DNA from: Sulfurovum sp. | GTDB lineage: Bacteria; Campylobacterota; Campylobacteria; Campylobacterales; Sulfurovaceae | Assembly: GCA_015493425.1 (NCBI GenBank) | Contig: WGDG01000038.1 | Location: forward strand, 1-5,725 | Direction of reading: 5' to 3' | DNA: 5,725 nt | Part shown: piece by piece, positions 1 through 5,725 of the stretch | Layout of the letters: the number at the start of each line of letters is the position of its first letter | Position numbering within the stretch: the stretch's first letter is position 1 | The notes under the pieces: generated by a model | What the model was told of the DNA's origin: nothing | Seen by the model: only the letters and a program-made list of their open reading frames with translations | Database searches by the model: none | Program-made: the position numbers and the translations under genes

Positions 1-852
1 CCCTGAATCTTCCGCCGTGTTGAAGAAGATCGGTGCGATAATGGAACCAATGACCACACCGCCGGTACGCTTGTTTGGAATGCCTGGAATGTCGTGACCC
101 ATATGCCACTGTACAGAGTTGATCCCTGATTTTCTTGATGAACCGGTACCGACAACATCACCTACGTAAGCAAGCGGATGCCCTTTCTTTCTCAGTTCTT
201 CCATTGTCTCAAGCGGTTTTTCCATTCTTGCCACAAGGAATGACTGTGCATGCAACGGAATGTCAGCTCGGGTAAAGGCTTCAGAAGCAGGCGAAAGATC
301 ATCGGTATTGGTCTCTCCCGGTACTTTATATACTGTCAGGGTGATCTCTTCAGCCAAAGGCGGTTTATTGGTAAACCACTCTGCATTTGCCCATGACTCA
401 ATAACCTCTTTGGCAAACCTATTGCCTTCATCCATCAGGTCTTTAACTTCATTGAACGCATCATATACAAGAATAGTGTTCTTCAGTTCATCAGCAGCTG
501 CCTGAGCTACTTCAACATGTGGGGATTTCAGTGCTTCGACAAGCGGACCGACATTGAATCCGCCAAGCATCATACCAAGAATTTTAATGGCATCAACCGG
601 AGTCAGCGCTTTACAGTGTGCATCACCCGTCACAATGGCATTGAGGAATGCCGCTTTGACATAGGCAGCATCATCAACACCCGCAGGGACATGATTCTTG
701 AGCAGGTCGAGAAGATATTCTTCTTCGACAATAGGATCTGCTTTGAGAAGCTCAACAAGTTCTGCTGTCTGCTCCGCTGTCAATGGAAGTGGTGGTACTC
801 CCAGCTTCGCACGCTCTTCGGTATGTGCTTTATACTCTTCTACTAAGGCCAT
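1..852 (-). CDS. acnB: Aconitate hydratase B (AcnB), N-terminal 284 residues, cut by the window edge
   Basis: Aconitase B interconverts citrate and isocitrate through cis-aconitate in the TCA cycle (many AcnB proteins also act on 2-methylisocitrate) and uses a [4Fe-4S] cluster in the cytoplasm. The minus strand is open from ATG at 852 to base 1. Residues 1-160 match the helical HEAT-like N-terminal domain found only in AcnB. Residues about 165-284 form the swivel domain, with AcnB landmarks VPGETNTDDLSPAS (177-190), ADIPLHAQ (196-203), GTGSSRKSGINSVQW (235-249) and APIFFNTAEDSG (273-284). The family is about 850-870 residues, so roughly two thirds, including the cluster-binding cysteines, lies outside the window. 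The start is supported by AGGAG at 860-864, 7 nt before the ATG, and by the expected N-terminus. No frameshift is seen. The gene follows pcm on the same strand but after 179 bp with its own candidate promoter, so it is probably a separate unit. Identity is secure from the motifs. Confidence 0.96.
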   Translation of the reverse strand, partial: MALVEEYKAHTEERAKLGVPPLPLTAEQTAELVELLKADPIVEEEYLLDLLKNHVPAGVDDAAYVKAAFLNAIVTGDAHCKALTPVDAIKILGMMLGGFNVGPLVEALKSPHVEVAQAAADELKNTILVYDAFNEVKDLMDEGNRFAKEVIESWANAEWFTNKPPLAEEITLTVYKVPGETNTDDLSPASEAFTRADIPLHAQSFLVARMEKPLETMEELRKKGHPLAYVGDVVGTGSSRKSGINSVQWHMGHDIPGIPNKRTGGVVIGSIIAPIFFNTAEDSG

Positions 853-884
853 ATTCGGTCTCCTGTTCTATGTGAATTTGTAGC

Positions 885-947
885 TTAATAGTAGCGAAAT
901 AGGGTTAAATCTTATTTGAATCATAAGTTTGAAAAAAGGAGATAAAA
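885..947 (-). promoter_or_regulatory. Candidate acnB promoter region
   Basis: On the minus strand three -10-like hexamers precede acnB: TATGAT (920-925), TAAGAT (909-914) and TATTAA (885-890). TATGAT has a 17-bp spacer to a poor -35, TTTTTA (943-948). The region around them is T-rich, as is common in Campylobacterota promoters, where the -35 box is often weak. CTTAT-N7-ATAAG (911-927) is a short dyad covering the first two -10 candidates and might be a repressor site. I cannot tell which hexamer is used. The leader would be about 50 to 60 nt for the upper two. Confidence 0.35.
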
Positions 948-975
948 AGGATGTATCGGATGGTTACAAAGAAAA

Positions 976-1000
976 GGTTACAGAAATGTAAAATGTTACC
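976..1000. promoter_or_regulatory. Operator-like dyad upstream of acnB
   Basis: Read on the minus strand, this is GGTAACA-N11-TGTAACC, a 25-bp dyad whose 7-bp arms differ only at the middle base. Nested and off-centre within it is a perfect inverted repeat, TTACA-N4-TGTAA (978-991). On the plus strand GTTAC occurs three times in the same orientation, at 963-967, 977-981 and 995-999. The dyad lies about 75 bp upstream of the start predicted from TATGAT, a position compatible with an activator. No specific regulator can be named from the sequence, and binding is inferred only from symmetry. Confidence 0.35.
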
Positions 1001-1010
1001 TTTTTACTAC

Positions 1011-1032
1011 AGCAAGCCTCTAATGGCTTGCT
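1011..1032 (-). terminator. Hairpin at the end of pcm, possible weak terminator
   Basis: AGCAAGCC and GGCTTGCT form a perfect 8-bp stem with a 6-nt loop. On the minus strand it begins at the last base of the pcm stop codon, where a terminator of the ftsK-pcm transcript would sit. There is no U-run after it on the minus strand (the next bases are GTAGTAAAAAGG), so it is not a canonical intrinsic terminator. It may act weakly, protect the 3' end, or allow read-through into acnB. Confidence 0.4.
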
Positions 1033-1661
1033 TATTCTGGCTTTTCGTTATAGATAAGCGGTACGAAGCGAAATCCCGGATATGCCTCCTGGGTAATCTG
1101 ACCGTCAGGATGTTTCTGGAATCGATAGATAACCTCACCGACAGGAATAACAAGTACCCCATCTGTTTTTAGCTGATCAAAGAGTTCTTCGGGAACCATG
1201 TCACTGCTGGCAGAGACAAGAATGCGGTCAAAAGTCTCACCGGGTACCCCGAGCGCATTACCCGCTTTTTCTATACGGCAGTGCGATCCAAAACCCATCT
1301 TTGCCAGGTTCGTTTTTCCAAAATCTGCCAGACTTTCCAGACGCTCCAACCCCAATACACTTCCTTCTTCACCGACAATATCGCACAATAGTGCCGTTGT
1401 CCATCCGGAACCTGAACCAATGTCGAGAATCTTTTCTCCTTTTTGTGGTTCAAGCAGTTCAAGCATAAATGCGACGGTAGAAGGCTGTGAAATGGTCTGT
1501 TCTTCACCAATAGGCAAAGGAATATCATTATAAACTTCATCCTTAACCGTGTCAGGCACAAAATGTACCCTGTCTATGTTACGAAACGCTTCAATAATCT
1601 GTGGGGAACGGATCGCGTTTCCAAGGTAAAGTTCATCTACAAGTCTTCTATGGTCTCTCAT
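1032..1661 (-). CDS. pcm: Protein-L-isoaspartate O-methyltransferase
   Basis: This 209-residue cytoplasmic enzyme transfers a methyl group from S-adenosylmethionine to isoaspartyl residues in damaged proteins, starting their conversion back to aspartate. It has the usual length and motif order for the family: IGEEQTISQP (51-60), the SAM-binding glycine loop ILDIGSGSGWTTALL (78-92), the acidic residue after the second strand in LGLERLE (103-109), FDRILVSASSDMVPEEL (144-160), LVIPVG (170-175) and the C-terminal RFVPL (198-202). One departure is seen: the segment where most members have a GDG-type motif reads KAGNALGVPG (132-141), lacking the acidic residue. The ATG start has AAAGGA at 1670-1675, 8 nt upstream. 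It begins 29 bp after the ftsK stop, so the two are probably co-transcribed. Family is sure; activity on isoaspartate is inferred. Confidence 0.93.
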   Translation of the reverse strand: MRDHRRLVDELYLGNAIRSPQIIEAFRNIDRVHFVPDTVKDEVYNDIPLPIGEEQTISQPSTVAFMLELLEPQKGEKILDIGSGSGWTTALLCDIVGEEGSVLGLERLESLADFGKTNLAKMGFGSHCRIEKAGNALGVPGETFDRILVSASSDMVPEELFDQLKTDGVLVIPVGEVIYRFQKHPDGQITQEAYPGFRFVPLIYNEKPE

Positions 1662-1690
1662 CTATTTAATCCTTTGTTTCGATTAGTAGG

Positions 1691-3964
1691 TTATATCAAT
1701 ATCTCTCGATTGCCCTTGGCATTCGGTTCAGAAAGCACACCGGTTGCCTGAAGCTGTTCAATAATGTTTGCCGAACGGTTGTAGCCAATTTGCAGTTTGC
1801 GCTGCAGGTAGGAGATGGAGGTTTTTTTATCTGAAAGTACCACAGCTTTGGCTTCTTCATAGAGTGGATCGAGTTCAATTTCACGCTCCTCTCCTTTTTT
1901 GGAAACACCGCCTCCTTCTATGAGATAACTCTCATCATATTCCGGTACACGCTGTGCCTTGATGTATTCAACGATCTCTTCAATTTCCTCTTCTGTCGCC
2001 CAAGGTGCATGGATACGTACCAGACCCGTCGTACCCGGGGGTGTAAAGAGACCGTCACCCCGGCCAAGCAGGCTGTCCGCCCCGGTCGCATCCAAAATAA
2101 CTTTGGAGTCGATCTTCTGCCCTACACGGTAACTCAGACGTGACGGGAGGTTTGCCTTAATGATTCCGGTCACAACATCGACACTCGGTCTCTGTGTGGC
2201 TACAATAAGGTGAATACCGCACGCTCTTGATTTTTGTGCCAGACGCGCAATGGAAGTTTCAACCTCCTTGCCGCCATTCATCATCAAATCGGCAAGCTCA
2301 TCGATGACTACGACAATAAACGGCATTGGCTCAGCAGAACCGTCACGCTTTACTTTTTCATTATAGTTGTCAATATTTTTAGTTCGTTTGTCTGCCATCA
2401 GGCGGTAGCGTCTTTCCATTTCTCCTACCATATTTGCCAATGCGGCAATTGCCTTTTTAGGCTCAGTAATCACCGGTGTGATCAGATGCGGAATATCATC
2501 ATAAATAGAAAACTCCAGCATTTTAGGGTCAATCATCATCAGCTTGAGATGGTCAGGGTCATTCTTGTAAAGCAATGAGAGGATCATTGCATTGATTCCT
2601 ACCGATTTACCTGAGCCCGTCGTACCGGCTATAAGCAGATGCGGCAGCTTTTTAATATCGGTAATAAAAGGCTTCCCGACGATATCCTTCCCCAGCGCCA
2701 CAGTCAGCGGTGACTTTGAGTTTTGAAACAGCTCACTCTCCAAAATCTCCCGCAGGTAAATAATGTCTTTATGCTCATTTGGAATCTCGATACCCACGAC
2801 ATCACGTCCCGGAATAGGTGCCTGAATGCGGATAGTCTCTGCACTCAAAGCCATCGCAAGGTCATCCTGAAGTCCCAAAATTTTGGAAACTTTAACATTG
2901 GGGGCGGGTTTGAACTCAAATGTCGTTACCAATGGCCCGGTGTAGGTGCGTACTACATCACCATTTATATTGAAAAGTTTGAGTTTTTCCAACAGATCCC
3001 CTGATTTACGGTCTATCTCTGCTTCATTGACTTTACGCTTCTGTTTAGGCGCTTTTTGCAAAAAGTCAAGCTTAGGCAACTTGAAGTTTTTCGGCTTCTC
3101 CACCTTGCCCTTGTCAAGCTCTTCCATCAGCTTTGAATTTTCCTCCAGTTCACTGACAATCTCTACCCCTTTCTTCGATACACTCGGTAGAGATTGCTCT
3201 ACCGCTTTCTTTTCTTCATCCAAATCGGAAGGTGGTATAGTCTCAACCGCTTTTTCTGTCTTTTTCATAGGCGCAGAGGGGGTCGGTGCAGACTCTGCTG
3301 CTGTTTTTTTGGCTGCAACACGCTTTTTCACAGGTTTTCGCGGTGTTTTTTCAGGTGTAGTCACTTCAGGCTCAACCTCATCAAGACTTGGCATCATTTC
3401 ATCTTCAAGTTTCGGTGAAGCAAATGGGTTGGTCGTCAGTACTTTCCCTAACGCTTTCAAACCGGAAAGCATTTTCTCTACAATGCCAACCCCCTCTTTG
3501 GGAGTTTTGCGGCGTACATGTTTTTCTTTACGTTCGGGAAGCAGTGAATGCCACTCGAAATCATCATCAACAATGAATACCAAAGAGAGTGCCATAATCA
3601 TCAGCCACAGCAGCCATAAACCTGCCAGACCGATATAGGGCTGCAAGAACTCTACCACCTGCCGTCCCAGGAAACCGGCCTCGTTCAAATCCAGTACCAG
3701 TGATTCGAAAAGAATGGCACCGATAAAAAGCAATATCCAGCCAAGATAGAAGTCTATATTCCAGCGTACCTTCGAATCGGTGTAAAGTTTATAAAGCGGA
3801 TAAAAAAGCAGCAATATATTGACATAGGCAAAATATCCGAAAAGAGAGACAGTCATATCACCTACCATTTTACCAATATGACCGGCCAGCGCGGTATCTC
3901 TGAAGAAGGTGGAAAAGGCTCCGTAAATAAAAAGAATAGCTGTAACAATAATCGTAATCTTCAC
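1691..3964 (-). CDS. ftsK: DNA translocase FtsK
   Basis: FtsK is a septum-anchored, ATP-driven pump that moves DNA at division and brings the chromosome dimer-resolution site to the recombinase. The 757-residue protein shows the full order. About four hydrophobic membrane segments lie in residues 3-20, 36-61, 70-92 and 108-132. A Lys/Pro/Glu-rich low-complexity linker covers about 140-310. The alpha and beta motor domains follow (about 315-670), with Walker A GTTGSGKS (447-454), Walker B FIVVVIDELADLMM (549-562) and the conserved VATQRPSVDVVTG (588-600). The C-terminal winged-helix gamma domain is about 695-757 (IGYNRSANIIEQLQATGVL, 726-744), which reads orientation sequences. It is much shorter than E. 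coli FtsK (about 1,330) because the linker is short. The start is GTG, with AGGA at 3971-3974 six nt before it and an in-frame stop at 3995-3997 upstream, leaving no better start. It leads a probable ftsK-pcm operon. Confidence 0.97.
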   Translation of the reverse strand: MKITIIVTAILFIYGAFSTFFRDTALAGHIGKMVGDMTVSLFGYFAYVNILLLFYPLYKLYTDSKVRWNIDFYLGWILLFIGAILFESLVLDLNEAGFLGRQVVEFLQPYIGLAGLWLLWLMIMALSLVFIVDDDFEWHSLLPERKEKHVRRKTPKEGVGIVEKMLSGLKALGKVLTTNPFASPKLEDEMMPSLDEVEPEVTTPEKTPRKPVKKRVAAKKTAAESAPTPSAPMKKTEKAVETIPPSDLDEEKKAVEQSLPSVSKKGVEIVSELEENSKLMEELDKGKVEKPKNFKLPKLDFLQKAPKQKRKVNEAEIDRKSGDLLEKLKLFNINGDVVRTYTGPLVTTFEFKPAPNVKVSKILGLQDDLAMALSAETIRIQAPIPGRDVVGIEIPNEHKDIIYLREILESELFQNSKSPLTVALGKDIVGKPFITDIKKLPHLLIAGTTGSGKSVGINAMILSLLYKNDPDHLKLMMIDPKMLEFSIYDDIPHLITPVITEPKKAIAALANMVGEMERRYRLMADKRTKNIDNYNEKVKRDGSAEPMPFIVVVIDELADLMMNGGKEVETSIARLAQKSRACGIHLIVATQRPSVDVVTGIIKANLPSRLSYRVGQKIDSKVILDATGADSLLGRGDGLFTPPGTTGLVRIHAPWATEEEIEEIVEYIKAQRVPEYDESYLIEGGGVSKKGEEREIELDPLYEEAKAVVLSDKKTSISYLQRKLQIGYNRSANIIEQLQATGVLSEPNAKGNREILI

Positions 3965-4005
3965 ACACTTTCCTGAAAATAATTTTAATATTAATTAATG
4001 CGATT

Positions 4006-4014
4006 ATTATATCA
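4006..4014 (-). promoter_or_regulatory. Extended -10 promoter of ftsK
   Basis: On the minus strand the bases read TGA-TATAAT, a perfect -10 hexamer (4006-4011) preceded by a TGn extension (4012-4014). Transcription would start near 3999, giving a leader of about 35 nt before the GTG start. The position 17 bp upstream (4029-4034) reads AACCGT, not a -35 box, so the promoter relies on the extended -10. That position also lies in the left arm of the 4021-4094 inverted repeat. Confidence 0.6.
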
Positions 4015-4020
4015 GATATT

Positions 4021-4094
4021 CTTTAGGCACGGTTTGGAAGTGGGTCAAATTGACATATTTTAATCCTTTGCCTCATCTTAAACCGTGCTTTAAG
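4021..4094. repeat. Long imperfect inverted repeat between ftsK and tRNA-Leu
   Basis: The arms at 4021-4035 and 4080-4094 pair at 14 of 15 positions, including one G-U, with GCACGGTTT and AAACCGTGC as a perfect 9-bp core. The inner sequence continues to pair in part (for example the GGG at 4042-4044 region). A separate near-perfect dyad, GTCAA-A-TTGAC, lies inside at 4044-4054. The rest of this intergenic stretch (3965-4136) holds the ftsK promoter and, near 4099-4130, a weak tRNA-Leu promoter candidate (TTGGGG-N18-TATACA). The role is unknown: it could be an operator, a bidirectional terminator-like structure, or a decayed repeat element. Confidence 0.5.
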
Positions 4095-4136
4095 TTCATT
4101 GGGGGTAGAATTCGACTGCATTTATACAATGCTGTT

Positions 4137-4222
4137 GCCTCGGTGGTGGAACTGGTAGACACGTCAGACTCAAAATCTGATGGGCTTTGCCCGTGCCGGT
4201 TCGATTCCGGCCCGAGGTACCA
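4137..4222 (+). tRNA. tRNA-Leu (anticodon CAA)
   Basis: The 86-nt gene folds as a class II tRNA. The acceptor stem is GCCTCGG (4137-4143) with CCGAGGT (4212-4218), ending in a G-U pair at 1-72. The anticodon stem TCAGA/TCTGA encloses the loop CTCAAAA, giving anticodon CAA at 4171-4173, which reads UUG codons. The long variable arm (TGGGCTTTGCCCG) is typical of leucine tRNA. The T arm is CCGG-TTCGATT-CCGG. The discriminator is A, and CCA is encoded at 4220-4222. It is followed by the palindromic element and then tRNA-Gly. Confidence 0.96.
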
Positions 4223-4229
4223 TTAATAC

Positions 4230-4335
4230 AGAAAGTGTTTGAGCAAAGCCCAAATCGCTACGCTGTCGTTGAGTCCTCTTCAGTAGAGGGCTCGCATGAC
4301 TGGTCGTGCTTTGGGATTTGCTTTAAATACTTTCT
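4230..4335. repeat. 106-bp palindromic element between two tRNA genes
   Basis: The outer arms, 4230-4254 and 4310-4335, pair along their length with one bulged base (T4322), one mismatch (G4248/A4316) and two G-U pairs. The core is AGAAAGTGTTTGAGCAAAG opposite its near complement. At the centre GAGTCCTCT and AGAGGGCTC (4271-4279, 4285-4293) form a 9-bp stem with one G-U and a 5-nt loop. The two 16-nt segments between also pair in part (GTCGT at 4265-4269 with ATGAC at 4296-4300). The palindrome is abutted on both sides by TAC (4227-4229 and 4336-4338), and TACAG occurs at 4227-4231 and 4336-4340. No ORF is inside. It most resembles a MITE- or REP-like element; alternatives are a tRNA-precursor processing structure or a small structured RNA. 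Confidence 0.7.
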
Positions 4336-4373
4336 TACAGACATAAGCCTTCATTAAACAATGAAAACTCCAT

Positions 4374-4450
4374 GCGGGAGTAGCTCAGTTGGCTAGAGCG
4401 TCAGCCTTCCAAGCTGAGGGTCGCGGGTTCGAGTCCCGTCTCCCGCTCCA
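4374..4450 (+). tRNA. tRNA-Gly (anticodon UCC)
   Basis: The 77-nt gene has the acceptor stem GCGGGAG (4374-4380) with CTCCCGC (4440-4446), the D arm AGCTCAGTTGGCTAGAGC, and the anticodon stem TCAGC/GCTGA enclosing CTTCCAA, giving anticodon TCC at 4408-4410 for GGA and GGG codons. The T arm is GCGGG-TTCGAGT-CCCGT. The discriminator is T and CCA is encoded at 4448-4450. It may be transcribed with tRNA-Leu through the palindrome, or from a weak promoter of its own (CTTACA at 4334-4339, AACAAT at 4357-4362). TTCATT-N4-AATGAA (4350-4365) is a small dyad just upstream. Confidence 0.96.
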
Positions 4451-4477
4451 CCCCATTTTACACATTTCCCCAAAAAC

Positions 4478-4491
4478 TTGATCCAAATCAC
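4478..4491. promoter_or_regulatory. FNR/CRP-like binding site upstream of sufB
   Basis: TTGAT-CCAA-ATCAC matches 9 of 10 specified bases of the FNR-type consensus TTGAT-N4-ATCAA. It directly abuts the -35 box of the sufB promoter, and its centre (4484.5) is about 42 bp before the predicted transcription start near 4527. That is the usual class II activator position for CRP/FNR-family proteins. Which family member would bind, and whether in response to oxygen, nitric oxide or another signal, cannot be seen. Confidence 0.5.
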
Positions 4492-4520
4492 TTGACCGTT
4501 AACCCATTTTATGCTATAAA
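4492..4520 (+). promoter_or_regulatory. sufB promoter (sigma-70 type)
   Basis: TTGACC (4492-4497) and TATAAA (4515-4520) are each one base from consensus and are separated by exactly 17 bp. TG at 4512-4513 adds an extended -10. Transcription would start near 4527, leaving a leader of about 26 nt with the ribosome binding site AGGA at 4543-4546. It is the best promoter in the window and separates sufB from the tRNA transcript. Confidence 0.8.
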
Positions 4521-4552
4521 TAATACAAAATAACTCCGAATTAGGAAAAACC

Positions 4553-5725
4553 ATGGCACAAGAAGAGATTAACAAAGCCGTTTCGGGTGAGTATTCGCTC
4601 GGTTTCGAAATAGATATCGAAACCGATGTCGTACCGCCCGGACTCAACGAAGATACGATACGATTCATTTCAAAGAAGAAAGATGAGCCTGAGTGGATGC
4701 TTGAGCTGCGTCTTAAAGCATTTGAGAAGTGGAAGAAGATGGAAGAACCCCGCTGGGGACATCTGGAGTATGAACCAATCGACTATCAGTCCATCTCCTA
4801 CTTCGCCTCACCCAAGAAGGGTCCGGAAAGCCTTGATGAAGTGGATCCCAAGATTTTGGAAGCGTACAAAAAGCTTGGTATTCCGCTTGAAGAGCAGAAG
4901 CAGCTTGCCGGTGTCGCTGTCGATGCAGTCGTTGACTCCGTTTCGGTCAAGACCACCTACACAGAAGAGCTCAACAAGCACGGCGTTATTTTCTGTTCAA
5001 TCTCAGAAGCGATCCGGGACTATCCGGAATTGGTAAAGAAGTATATGTACAGCGTTGTTCCTATGACAGACAACTTTTTTGCCGCACTCAACTCCGCAGT
5101 CTTTACCGACGGAACGTTCGTTTATATCCCCAAAGGGGTACGCTGTCCAATGGAGCTGAGTACCTACTTCAGAATTAATGCACTCAACACCGGACAGTTC
5201 GAGCGTACACTCATCGTTGCCGATGAGGGCAGCTACGTCAGCTACAACGAGGGCTGTTCCGCGCCGACACGTGATGAGAACCAGCTTCACGCTGCGGTTG
5301 TCGAACTGGTTGCCATGAAAGATGCAGAGATCAAATACTCCACCATCCAAAACTGGTACCCCGGCGATGAGAACGGCAAGGGAGGTATCTACAACTTTGT
5401 TACCAAACGCGGTATTTGTGAGGGTGACAACGCCAAGATCAGCTGGACGCAGGTAGAGACCGGTTCGGCGATCACATGGAAGTACCCAAGCTGTATCCTC
5501 AAGGGTGACAACTCCGTAGGCGAGTTCTACTCTGTTGCCGTCACCACGCTGGCACAGCAGGCAGATACGGGAACGAAGATGATCCACCTTGGTAAAAACA
5601 CAAGCTCGACCATCATCTCCAAGGGTATCTCGGCGATGAAAGGGCAGAACACCTACCGCGGTCTGGTCAAGATAGGTGCCAACGCACACGGGGCAAGAAA
5701 CTACTCCGAGTGTGACTCACTGCTC
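4553..5725 (+). CDS. sufB: Fe-S cluster assembly protein SufB, N-terminal 391 residues, cut by the window edge
   Basis: SufB is the scaffold subunit of the cytoplasmic SufBCD complex, which builds Fe-S clusters from cysteine-derived sulfur and iron, driven by the SufC ATPase. From ATG at 4553 the frame is open to the last base. Diagnostic stretches are EPEWMLELRLKAFEKW (45-60), FVYIPKGVRCPMELSTYFR (189-207), EGCSAPTRDENQLHAAVVEL (233-252), KYSTIQNWYPGD (261-272), GSAITWKYPSCILKGDNS (304-321) and NYSECDSLL (383-391). C387 and C235 sit where I recall E. coli Cys405 and Cys254, judging by a constant offset of 18-19 residues; this was not aligned. SufB is about 470-495 residues, so roughly 80-100 are missing. 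AGGA at 4543-4546 lies 6 nt before the ATG. The gene has its own strong promoter, so it is likely first in its operon; sufC, sufD and a cysteine desulfurase gene would be expected downstream, out of view. Confidence 0.96.
   Translation, partial: MAQEEINKAVSGEYSLGFEIDIETDVVPPGLNEDTIRFISKKKDEPEWMLELRLKAFEKWKKMEEPRWGHLEYEPIDYQSISYFASPKKGPESLDEVDPKILEAYKKLGIPLEEQKQLAGVAVDAVVDSVSVKTTYTEELNKHGVIFCSISEAIRDYPELVKKYMYSVVPMTDNFFAALNSAVFTDGTFVYIPKGVRCPMELSTYFRINALNTGQFERTLIVADEGSYVSYNEGCSAPTRDENQLHAAVVELVAMKDAEIKYSTIQNWYPGDENGKGGIYNFVTKRGICEGDNAKISWTQVETGSAITWKYPSCILKGDNSVGEFYSVAVTTLAQQADTGTKMIHLGKNTSSTIISKGISAMKGQNTYRGLVKIGANAHGARNYSECDSLL

Noticed and set aside
1198..1533. Plus-strand 111-codon ORF opposite pcm
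   Set aside because: It is antisense to conserved PCMT motifs, with no domain and no ribosome binding site judged convincing.
2946..3638. Plus-strand 230-codon ORF opposite ftsK
   Set aside because: It is antisense to the FtsK linker. Its long Ser/Phe-rich composition is what the Lys/Glu-rich linker codons give when read in reverse.
4050..4079. TTGACA (4050-4055) as the -35 box of a tRNA-Leu promoter
   Set aside because: The -35 hexamer is perfect, but 16-18 bp downstream there is only a poor -10 (CATCTT). The TTGAC also forms half of the GTCAA-A-TTGAC dyad, so it is ambiguous.
4101..4120. Resemblance of GGGGGTAGAATTCGACTGCA to the 5' end of tmRNA
   Set aside because: Only the first bases and TTCGAC match. 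No tag ORF or tmRNA 3' half follows before tRNA-Leu begins at 4137.
4393..4668. Minus-strand 91-codon ORF ending in GAGDGTRTRDPQLGRLTL
   Set aside because: It runs antisense through tRNA-Gly and the start of sufB. The DGTRTRDPQLGRL tail is the familiar spurious peptide made by reading a tRNA backwards.
5003..5689. Minus-strand 228-codon ORF opposite sufB
   Set aside because: It lies wholly antisense to the well-supported sufB frame, shows no recognisable domain, and is Cys/Arg/Val-rich as shadow frames often are.

Overview
The window reads as ordinary chromosomal DNA from a moderate-GC bacterium, most likely one of the Campylobacterota (Epsilonproteobacteria), perhaps a Sulfurovum- or Sulfurimonas-like marine sulfur oxidiser. 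The basis is the style of the proteins (AcnB-type aconitase, a short 757-residue FtsK, an SUF-type SufB) and the AT-rich intergenic DNA. The phylum is an inference from remembered family resemblance, not from a search.

Layout from left to right. The 5' part of acnB (TCA-cycle aconitase B) is on the minus strand and leaves the window at base 1. A 179-bp intergenic stretch follows, holding candidate acnB promoters, an operator-like dyad and a hairpin just after pcm. pcm (protein repair methyltransferase) and ftsK (chromosome translocase) lie on the minus strand in the order ftsK then pcm, 29 bp apart, and are probably co-transcribed from an extended -10 promoter just upstream of ftsK. From about 4000 onward everything points right: tRNA-Leu(CAA), tRNA-Gly(UCC), and the first 391 codons of sufB, which runs off the right edge. 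ftsK and the tRNA/sufB block are therefore divergent.

The most interesting DNA is non-coding. Nearly all of the 151 bp between the two tRNA genes is one 106-bp imperfect palindrome, flanked by a 3-bp (possibly 5-bp) direct repeat. It looks like a small palindromic mobile or repeat element, or a structured RNA within a tRNA transcript. A second, weaker long inverted repeat lies between ftsK and tRNA-Leu and overlaps the ftsK promoter region. Upstream of sufB is a near-consensus promoter with an FNR/CRP-like half-site pair centred about 42 bp before the predicted start of transcription, the class II activator position.

How the genes relate: acnB encodes a [4Fe-4S] enzyme and sufB a core part of the Fe-S assembly scaffold, but they are separated and divergent and I see no shared control. 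ftsK and pcm are housekeeping genes with no obvious functional link. I found no CRISPR array, toxin-antitoxin pair, transposase gene or novel protein system here.
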